Of a stretch of DNA of 12,324 nt, positions 6,583 through 12,324 are shown in pieces. Every line of letters begins with the position of its first letter. Within the stretch, counting starts at the first letter, position 1. The notes under the pieces are model-generated. The model saw only the letters and a program-made list of their open reading frames with translations. It ran no database searches and had not been told where the DNA came from. The stretch comes from Bacteroidota bacterium. GTDB taxonomy: Bacteria > Bacteroidota > Bacteroidia > Flavobacteriales_D > JABDKJ01. The translations under genes and the position numbers were made by a program. Where the stretch lies: NCBI GenBank assembly GCA_027621335.1, contig JAQCAN010000047.1, positions 1 to 12,324 of the forward strand, in the 5' to 3' direction.

Positions 6583-7410
6583 ATGCGCATTTGCCTTTTC
6601 CTCCTTCTATTTGTCCCCATGGGGCTTATGGCCCAAGATTTCACCCGTTCGCCTTTGGATGTGACGGAGAACCTTGAGGACCCCAGGCTCCTTATCGCTC
6701 CTGTACACCCTCATTACCTCCTCTCGGAACTGGACCGTAAACTCACCAACCCTGAGGATGTGAAAGCCATGAGGGAGCGCGTCAGGGCTGCATTGAATAG
6801 GCGCATCACTGAGGCGTTCTCTGACTCCATGGACACCTATGACATGCTCTTCACCGACCTAGGGAAGGTGGATCGGCTGGAGTTCTTCTACAATGGTCTG
6901 GATGTGGCCTATACCTTCTTGGAAGAGGATGAAGAGAAAGAGAACGGAGGCTTCAAATGGACCAAACGAAAAAAGGAATACGAAGTACAAGGCGCTGAAG
7001 TGAAAGTGGAGAATGGTCAGCTGAGAAGGGATGAGATTGTGGAGGATCGTTATATGGCCGTGCGAGGCATGGACCCTGTCATGTTGGAATACCTCTATTC
7101 CCAAACAGGATTCACCTATATGCTTGTCATTACCCAAGTGGAGCTGCGAAGAAACCTTAGAAGGACACCAGAGCTTACTGCACCTTACCTCTATCGCATC
7201 CACTACGCTTTGGTGGACAAGGACGCGCACACCCTGGCGGGAGGAAAATTGGAAGGACAGATGGAAGAGGAAGACGTCAATACCCAGGTCTTGTTCAATG
7301 ATATCTTTGTCACGTCCTCAGCCGAACTTGTGAAGCGGGTGGATGCCGTGATGCATCCCTCGACAGCTAAACCAAAGCCCGCTCAAGTAGGTGATCAGGA
7401 GGACTATTAG
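6583..7410 (+). CDS. Secreted protein of unknown function
   Basis: I do not recognise this 275-residue protein. Residues 1-17 form a signal peptide (MRICLFLLLFVPMGLMA before Q18), so it acts in the periplasm or outside. The mature part is mixed helix and strand: a charged helical stretch at about 48-75 (ELDRKLTNPEDVKAMRERVR), a very charged segment near 113-140 (EEDEEKENGG... TKRKKEYEV), and strand-like pieces TYMLVITQVELRR and YLYRIHYALVDK. No cysteine follows the signal peptide closely, so it is not an obvious lipoprotein. The C-terminus is Pro/Lys-rich (STAKPKPAQVGDQ). It lies 5 bp before the antiporter gene and is almost surely cotranscribed with it. Confidence 0.8.
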   Translation: MRICLFLLLFVPMGLMAQDFTRSPLDVTENLEDPRLLIAPVHPHYLLSELDRKLTNPEDVKAMRERVRAALNRRITEAFSDSMDTYDMLFTDLGKVDRLEFFYNGLDVAYTFLEEDEEKENGGFKWTKRKKEYEVQGAEVKVENGQLRRDEIVEDRYMAVRGMDPVMLEYLYSQTGFTYMLVITQVELRRNLRRTPELTAPYLYRIHYALVDKDAHTLAGGKLEGQMEEEDVNTQVLFNDIFVTSSAELVKRVDAVMHPSTAKPKPAQVGDQEDY

Positions 7411-7415
7411 GGCTT

Positions 7416-8681
7416 ATGGATTACTACATCGTCATAGCATTATCGGTCATCATTGTGTTATCGCATTTCTTCAATGTGATCTCAAGCAGGACCAATGTGC
7501 CCAGTGTCATCATGCTCCTCATCTTGGGCATCGTCATCAAGACCGCTTTGGACTTCTTTGGTTATGGTGCCTCGCTCTCAGCCATTGACCGCTATGACAT
7601 CCTACCTGTCATTGGCACAATGGGGCTCATCTTGATCGTATTGGAGGCGGCATTGGACCTCGAGCTGTCCAAAGAGAAGTGGCCAGTGATCTGGCGCTCC
7701 TTCATGGTGGCCCTGCTATCCCTCGGAATGACTTCCACTGCTGTGGCCCTCATACTGGAGTATCTCCTGTTCATAGACATGTTCCAAGCCTTTCTCTATG
7801 CGCTTCCCCTGTCTATCATGAGCAGCGCCATAGTGATACCAAGCGTGACCAACCTCATACGTGAGAACAGGGAGTTCATGATCTATGAGAGTACGTTCTC
7901 AGACATCTTGGGCATCATGGTCTTCTACTTCATGTTGGGAAATTCAGATGGAGAGACTGCTGGAGTCATTGCAACCAATGTGGGCGTGAACATCTTCTTC
8001 ACGGTGCTGCTGTCCATTCTCATAAGCGGAGCTCTGGTATGGGTCTTCCAGCAGATCACCACACATGTGAAACTTTTCTTGGTCATCGCTATCCTTATGC
8101 TGCTTTACGCCATTGGGAAGTTGGCGCATTTCTCCAGCCTTGTGCTCATCCTCACCTTCGGCCTTATGCTGAACAACCCTGAATTATTCTTCAGAGGAAA
8201 GTTGAGTGGATTGATCAAAGTGGATAACCTCAAACCCTTATTGCGCGATTTCCACATTATCACCTTGGAGTCGGCTTTCGTACTGAGAACGTTCTTCTTC
8301 GTCATTTTCGGACTCACCATCACCTTGTCCAGCTTGCTCAGCATCAAGGTCCTGCTCGTGAGTCTTTGTGTCATCGGGGCGACCTATCTCATCCGATACG
8401 CCACGTTGTATTGGTTCAAAAGGGAAGGGATGACCCCCTTGCTCTATATCACACCTAGAGGATTGATCACCGTCTTGCTGTTCTTCAGTATCCCTGAAGA
8501 ATTCCTCTCGGATGATTTCGATTCAGGCATCCTTCTCTTTGCCATTATTGCTACTAGTCTCATCATGACCTCCGCGTTGATCAGTGCAGGCAGGAACAGA
8601 GGGCTTCAAGACCCCATTTCAGACCCTGATCTAGAGCTTGAGACCTACATGGGACACCCTGATGACAAAGTGAAGGAGTGA
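7416..8681 (+). CDS. Cation:proton antiporter (CPA superfamily)
   Basis: A 421-residue, highly hydrophobic protein with about 11-12 membrane helices and a short acidic cytoplasmic tail (about 395-421), fitting the Na+/H+ exchanger domain of the CPA superfamily. Conserved stretches include the helix LILIVLEAALDLEL (71-84), where relatives have an F/EGGL-like motif, and ESTFSDILGIMV (158-169), which aligns with the ion-binding 'ESxFND' helix of NhaP-type exchangers. D163 is kept but the usual Asn before it is Ser162. There is no TrkA-N/RCK domain, unlike many KefB-type members. It would exchange Na+ or K+ for H+ across the inner membrane for pH or salt homeostasis; the cation is not predictable. 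It begins 5 bp after the secreted unknown gene and overlaps the oxidoreductase gene by 4 bp. Confidence 0.88.
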   Translation: MDYYIVIALSVIIVLSHFFNVISSRTNVPSVIMLLILGIVIKTALDFFGYGASLSAIDRYDILPVIGTMGLILIVLEAALDLELSKEKWPVIWRSFMVALLSLGMTSTAVALILEYLLFIDMFQAFLYALPLSIMSSAIVIPSVTNLIRENREFMIYESTFSDILGIMVFYFMLGNSDGETAGVIATNVGVNIFFTVLLSILISGALVWVFQQITTHVKLFLVIAILMLLYAIGKLAHFSSLVLILTFGLMLNNPELFFRGKLSGLIKVDNLKPLLRDFHIITLESAFVLRTFFFVIFGLTITLSSLLSIKVLLVSLCVIGATYLIRYATLYWFKREGMTPLLYITPRGLITVLLFFSIPEEFLSDDFDSGILLFAIIATSLIMTSALISAGRNRGLQDPISDPDLELETYMGHPDDKVKE

Positions 8682-9724
8682 AGCCCATCCTCATTGTCGG
8701 TCAAGGCCTGGCGGGCACCATCCTCGCTTTGAATCTCCGAAAGCTGGATCTCCCTTTCCTCATCGTAGATGATGGGCATAGGACCTCTTCATCTCTTGTT
8801 GCGGCTGGCCTCTATAATCCACTTATCCTCAAGCGCGGGCGGTTGACATGGCGCGCACTTGATTTCTTTCACACCTGTGAGGCATTCTTTCGCCAATGTG
8901 AAATGGATTTCGGGACTTCTTTTCTGCATTCAGATGGTCTCCACAGGCGCATCCATGACACGGAGGAGTACAATAACTGGGCGGCTTTAAGAGGTCTTCC
9001 TGAAGTCGGTTCGTTCGTTGATGGCTATGTCTCTGCCAAAAGATTCCCCGCCACCTTCGACCTGCCTTTCGACACCTGCAAAGTCAAAGGGGGATGGCTG
9101 GATGTGGCCGCCTTCTTGGAGGCCGCCTTAGACTCTTTCATCGCCAAGGAGGAATTCCAAAAAGCTGAATTTGCTCCTGAGGATGTGGTGCAAAAGGAGG
9201 GGGAGTGGTCATGGAAGGAGAGAACATTCAGCCGAATCGTCCTTTGCACAGGATACAAATCCATGGATGATAAGACCTTCTTCCCCGACTTGCCGTTCAC
9301 TCCGGCCAAAGGACATACCATGGACATCCATTGGCCTGGTGTGGCTTTGGATAAGGTCATCCAAGCGTCCGTCTTTGTCCTCCCTTTGGGCGATGATACC
9401 TATCGCGTAGGAAGCACCTACAGTTGGAGTGATTTCAATGAAGAGGTCGAGCAGAATGAGATTTACAAACTCAAGACCCAATTGACCGAATTATGTGACC
9501 TCTCGTATACGGTCCTGACTGAGCGAGCAGGGGTGAGACCTGCTGTGAAAGACCGGAGACCATTGATTGGAGAGAGCAAGGAGCACAAAGGGGTATGGCA
9601 CTTTGGAGGCTTCGGATCCAGAGCCGTTCTCACCTGTCCAACCTTGTCAAAGGAGTTCATCGAGGCATTCATGGGCCGTGCCGTTTTGAATGCTGAGGTC
9701 TCATTGGATTCACGGTGTCCTTAA
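8678..9724 (+). CDS. DAO-family FAD-dependent oxidoreductase
   Basis: The GTG at 8678 overlaps the antiporter stop (GTGA). It is the only start possible, since an in-frame TGA lies at 8663-8665; AAGGAG-like bases sit just before it. The 348-residue protein opens with the Rossmann FAD motif GQGLAG (G8, G10, G13) and a strand ending in FLIVDD that would bind the FAD ribose. Later family features are IVLCTGYKS (about 186-195), GVRPAVKDRRPLIG (285-298) and the C-terminal FAD contact WHFGGFGSR (307-315), as in D-amino-acid and glycine oxidases and the MnmC oxidase domain. It probably oxidises an amine or amino acid C-N bond in the cytoplasm with O2 or another acceptor; the substrate is unknown. 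It has no signal peptide and no fused methyltransferase domain, so it is not full MnmC. Confidence 0.87.
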   Translation: MKPILIVGQGLAGTILALNLRKLDLPFLIVDDGHRTSSSLVAAGLYNPLILKRGRLTWRALDFFHTCEAFFRQCEMDFGTSFLHSDGLHRRIHDTEEYNNWAALRGLPEVGSFVDGYVSAKRFPATFDLPFDTCKVKGGWLDVAAFLEAALDSFIAKEEFQKAEFAPEDVVQKEGEWSWKERTFSRIVLCTGYKSMDDKTFFPDLPFTPAKGHTMDIHWPGVALDKVIQASVFVLPLGDDTYRVGSTYSWSDFNEEVEQNEIYKLKTQLTELCDLSYTVLTERAGVRPAVKDRRPLIGESKEHKGVWHFGGFGSRAVLTCPTLSKEFIEAFMGRAVLNAEVSLDSRCP

Positions 9725-9865
9725 TCAACAGACTGGTGTGCACATAGCTTCTGCTTCAACACCATGCACACGGAAGCTTGAGCTAATTTCCCATCAGCTA
9801 ACAGTGAAGTGAATCCTACCATTGATGAATGCATCAAGGGCTGTTGGATAGCTTAAAATGTCTCG
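9725..9865. other. Intergenic region upstream of the PorE-like gene
   Basis: This 141-bp region contains a small perfect dyad, TTGATG (9822-9827) and CATCAA (9832-9837), around a 4-base loop, about 30 bases before the next start. It also holds a three-codon open frame (ATG TCT CGA TGA, 9858-9869) whose stop overlaps the ATG at 9866. No T-tract terminator is evident after 9724. A promoter for the downstream gene is expected here, but I see no good consensus. Confidence 0.4.
9822..9837. repeat. Small inverted repeat in the leader of the PorE-like gene
   Basis: TTGATG-AATG-CATCAA is a perfect 6-bp stem with a 4-base loop. It has no following T-run, so it is not a typical terminator. It could be an operator or leader hairpin, or chance. 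Confidence 0.3.
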
Positions 9866-12139
9866 ATGAAGCGTAGCATAGTCCACTCATTCCTGATCTT
9901 CAGCATCCTCCTAGGTGGAATCCTGACAGGCCATGCTCAGGAAAAGAAAGCCTTGGCTCTTTTTGAGGCAGAAGAGTACCATGAGGTTCTTGATTTCTAT
10001 ACGCGTAATTACAGGGAAGGGCTGAGTTCAAAGGACGTCAGGTTGATGTGCGAGAGCATGCTCAAAGTAGGTCTTTTCCAGGATGCGCTCGACTTGGCAC
10101 AACGCACTTTTTTAGACAAGCGAGAAGATCCCGACATCATTTTGGCTCTGTGTCAAGCCCTGATCTATAACGGAGAATTCAATACCGCATATTACATGCT
10201 CGAGGAGTATTCTGATCTGGATTTCGATCCGGACGCTCTCTATGATATCGGACGGAGGGCGGCCATATTGAAGGACTGGGAAGGGCGTCAGGCAAGTTAT
10301 GATGTCACCAAGTTGGATGGTTTCAATACCGAACTCAATGAATTCTCGCTCTATGTCATCGAAGGAAGGCGTATCTTCTGCTCCTCCCAGCAGAAGGAAG
10401 GAAGTACAAAGGAAGAATATGACCGATCGAAGAAGGAATACACCTCATTGTTCGAAGCAGCAGGCGACCAGATGGACCATCAGCCCTTCAACAATGGAAA
10501 GTTCAAGGGGCGGTTCAATGTGGGGCCTTTCGAGTACACCACAGATGGATTCTATTTCACCTTCTCAGCTGAGCTGAGTCCAGGGATGAACCAGCTTCAG
10601 ATCCGCAAGACAGACAAAGACGACCCAGACGCATATAATGCGGAGCATGTAGTCTTCTTCAAAGGGGACTATAATGCGGCTCACCCCACTTTCAGCCCTG
10701 ACGGACAGCGAATCATCTTCTCCTCAGACCTTCCCGGTGGTTATGGGGGTATGGACCTTTACTACTGTGTCAGGACCAATATGGGTTGGAGTGCCCCCAT
10801 CAATTTGGGGGATGTGGTCAACACGGCTGGTAATGAGGTCTTTCCCAGGTTGATCGATGGGCAACTGTATTTCTCATCCAATGGCCATCCAGGGTATGGA
10901 GGATTGGACATTTATGTGGTCACAGATGACATGCACCATGAGGACATCCGTAACCTTTACCGGCCGATCAACACGCCCTTTGATGACTTTGGCTATTTCA
11001 AACTTGATGAGTCATCTGGATATTTTTCGTCTAACCGCCCTGGCGGAGAAGGTGGGGATGACATCTATCGCTATGAGAGGATCAAGGTCATTCCAGATCC
11101 CAAGCTCATCTCGGGGATCTTGGAAATTGAGGGCATTCCGCAACAGAAAGTGAAGATGGTCCTCTTGAACAAAGAAGGACAGATCATCGAACAGGCCTTC
11201 ACCGATCTGAATGGAGTCTTCTACTTCAACAGGGATCCGGACGGAGGGAACTATCAGATCAGGATGGACAAACTAGAGGAAGAAGAAGTCCAGAACGCCA
11301 ACCTCTTCTTGACTGATTCCAATGGTCGTAAATCCAAGAAGTTGGTGGCGGATGAGAATGGGAACTTCAATTTCGAACTGCTCGCAGTGGATGACTATTT
11401 CATCGACTATCTGAAGGTAGAGGATAACACCCTTTTCTCCTTTACAATGAAGGCCATAGTCTTCCGAGAAGAACCTGGGGACATGAAAGAGGGAGTGGAC
11501 GTGTTCATGCTGACCGATAAGGGGATCATCAGCAAGCAGGAAAGGACCAATGATGAGGGCTATTTCAGTTTCCATAATGTGATTCCGCAGGAGACATACC
11601 ACTTCAATGTGGCTGATGAGGATAAGCCCTTGAAAATGGCCATCCTCGATGAGCAAGGAGCCATTGTAAAGATCCTTGAGAAAGATGAGACAGGACGATT
11701 CTTCTATGAGAGGCCCTATGAGGAGGGTAATTTCATTTCCCTTTACAATGAGGATATGGAGCTCATCACGATAGAAAAGGACGCGGCTATCCAGCTGCCT
11801 GACATCTTCTATGATTACAACAGTTGGGAATTGAATGACCAGTCCAAACAAGCCTTGAACAAACTGGTGGAGATCCTCAAGAACAACCAGGAGTTAGAGA
11901 TCGAGTTGAGTTCACACACGGATTCAAGAGGCATTGCCCGATATAACACCGACTTGTCCAACAAGAGGGCCAAGGCCGCGTTGACCTATATCGTAGGAAA
12001 TGGTGTGGATCCGAAGCGTATCGTAGCCGTAGGTCGAGGGGAGGAATCCTTACTGAACTACTGTAAGGATGGAGTGAGCTGTTCCGAAGATGAGCATGCG
12101 TTGAACAGACGCACAGAATTCAAGATTCGCTCGTATTGA
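9866..12139 (+). CDS. PorE-like OmpA-family protein (TPR, PD40 propeller, regulatory-like repeats, OmpA)
   Basis: At 757 residues, with a signal peptide (1-24, ending GHA before Q25). TPR-like helices at 26-160 are followed by a WD40/PD40 beta-propeller (about 215-405) with three recognisable blades: FSPDGQRIIFSS...GGYGGMDLYY, YFSSNGHPGYGGLDIYV and YFSSNRPGGEGGDDIYRY. Four tandem carboxypeptidase-regulatory-like units follow (about 426-470, 475-520, 543-585, 588-630), each with a 'G...TD.NG.F.F' core. The C-terminal OmpA domain (645-757) has the peptidoglycan-binding SSHTDSRG with D686 and LSNKRAKAA with R701. This order matches PorE of the Porphyromonas type IX secretion system, an outer-membrane-associated protein that grips peptidoglycan and helps fix the trans-envelope machine. 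No PorP/SprF partner gene lies next to it, so it may be a PorE paralogue with another anchoring role. Confidence 0.87.
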   Translation: MKRSIVHSFLIFSILLGGILTGHAQEKKALALFEAEEYHEVLDFYTRNYREGLSSKDVRLMCESMLKVGLFQDALDLAQRTFLDKREDPDIILALCQALIYNGEFNTAYYMLEEYSDLDFDPDALYDIGRRAAILKDWEGRQASYDVTKLDGFNTELNEFSLYVIEGRRIFCSSQQKEGSTKEEYDRSKKEYTSLFEAAGDQMDHQPFNNGKFKGRFNVGPFEYTTDGFYFTFSAELSPGMNQLQIRKTDKDDPDAYNAEHVVFFKGDYNAAHPTFSPDGQRIIFSSDLPGGYGGMDLYYCVRTNMGWSAPINLGDVVNTAGNEVFPRLIDGQLYFSSNGHPGYGGLDIYVVTDDMHHEDIRNLYRPINTPFDDFGYFKLDESSGYFSSNRPGGEGGDDIYRYERIKVIPDPKLISGILEIEGIPQQKVKMVLLNKEGQIIEQAFTDLNGVFYFNRDPDGGNYQIRMDKLEEEEVQNANLFLTDSNGRKSKKLVADENGNFNFELLAVDDYFIDYLKVEDNTLFSFTMKAIVFREEPGDMKEGVDVFMLTDKGIISKQERTNDEGYFSFHNVIPQETYHFNVADEDKPLKMAILDEQGAIVKILEKDETGRFFYERPYEEGNFISLYNEDMELITIEKDAAIQLPDIFYDYNSWELNDQSKQALNKLVEILKNNQELEIELSSHTDSRGIARYNTDLSNKRAKAALTYIVGNGVDPKRIVAVGRGEESLLNYCKDGVSCSEDEHALNRRTEFKIRSY

Positions 12140-12324
12140 GCCTGAGGAATCCAATATTTCCAATTCCTTTTGTAGAGCGTATGAACGCTCAATTGGGTGC
12201 GGAAGCCCCAGCTTTCTTTGATGCCTTGGGCGCTGAGACACCATCTTCCATACTATTGAACCTCTTCAAGTCAAAAGGCCACGGGGCCTTTAGTCATGAT
12301 GAGTGCGTGCCATGGAACCCATGG
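12136..12324 (+). CDS. Probable RsmB/RsmF-family RNA cytosine-C5 methyltransferase, N-terminal fragment
   Basis: The frame is open to the window end. Residues such as FPIPFVERMNAQLG, AFFDALGAETPSSILLNLFK and VPWNPW resemble the N-terminal substrate-recognition region of bacterial RNA m5C methyltransferases ('F...f..al....P.SiRlNp.K......vpW'). The SAM-binding domain would lie beyond the window. The TTG at 12136, overlapping the preceding TGA, is chosen because the FPIPFVERM segment upstream of the ATG at 12181 already looks like the family; the ATG at 12181 is the conservative alternative. The likely substrate is a cytosine in 16S rRNA or tRNA. The family call rests on about 60 residues, so it is tentative. 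Confidence 0.55.
   Translation, partial: MSLRNPIFPIPFVERMNAQLGAEAPAFFDALGAETPSSILLNLFKSKGHGAFSHDECVPWNPW

Noticed and set aside
8678..9724. Calling the FAD enzyme MnmC, ThiO or DadA by name
   Set aside because: Only general DAO-family motifs are visible; no substrate-specific residue or pathway neighbour supports a specific symbol.
9746..9775. GCTTC...GAAGC dyad after the oxidoreductase gene as a terminator
   Set aside because: The stem is only 5 bp with a 15-base loop and no T-run follows.
11273..11851. 192-residue minus-strand frame inside the PorE-like gene
   Set aside because: It mirrors the acidic repeat codons of the plus-strand gene; no start signal or recognisable domain.
1..12324. 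Mobile element, CRISPR, tRNA/rRNA or phage content
   Set aside because: No transposase, integrase, terminal repeats, regularly spaced repeats or RNA-gene sequence is visible; the only long repeat is internal to one coding gene.

Overview
The window looks like a chromosomal segment of a Bacteroidota bacterium, probably a marine or aquatic Flavobacteriales-like lineage. The signs are an ECF sigma factor coupled to an anti-sigma factor carrying an outer-membrane barrel, signal peptides ending in A-Q, a secreted 'PANDD'-type adhesin-like protein with DUF4397, a PorE-like OmpA protein, and weak Shine-Dalgarno sequences throughout. There is no sign of phage, transposon, CRISPR array, tRNA or rRNA.

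Layout. Positions 1-1392 (minus strand) hold the 5' part of a large secreted repeat protein that runs off the left edge. It has two copies of a pre-peptidase-C-like module flanking a DUF4397 region. A 178-bp divergent intergenic region (1393-1570) with a candidate promoter, a small inverted repeat and two near-identical half-sites separates it from a plus-strand cluster. That cluster is an ECF sigma factor (1571-2185), overlapping by 4 bp a 489-residue protein with a cytoplasmic anti-sigma-like head, one inner-membrane helix, a long acidic linker and a C-terminal outer-membrane beta-barrel (2182-3651). It continues with a secreted von Willebrand A (vWA) domain protein (3696-5078) and an RseP-type site-2 intramembrane protease (5120-6460). 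After a 122-bp gap comes a second tight cluster: a secreted protein of unknown function (6583-7410), a cation:proton antiporter (7416-8681) and a DAO-type FAD oxidoreductase (8678-9724). After a 141-bp gap comes a PorE-like TPR / beta-propeller / carboxypeptidase-regulatory / OmpA protein (9866-12139), followed by the start of a probable RsmB/RsmF-family RNA cytosine-C5 methyltransferase that runs off the right edge.

How the genes may work together. The most interesting unit is 1571-6460. An ECF sigma factor, a candidate dual-membrane-spanning anti-sigma factor, a periplasmic vWA protein and a site-2 protease together have most of the parts needed for envelope signalling by regulated intramembrane proteolysis: outer-membrane sensor, inner-membrane tether, protease and transcription factor. 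Dual membrane-spanning anti-sigma factors (Dma) have been described in Bacteroides thetaiotaomicron. What would be new here is the linkage to an S2P protease and a vWA protein, and possibly to the divergent surface-protein gene as a target. That functional link is inferred from gene order and domain content, not proven.
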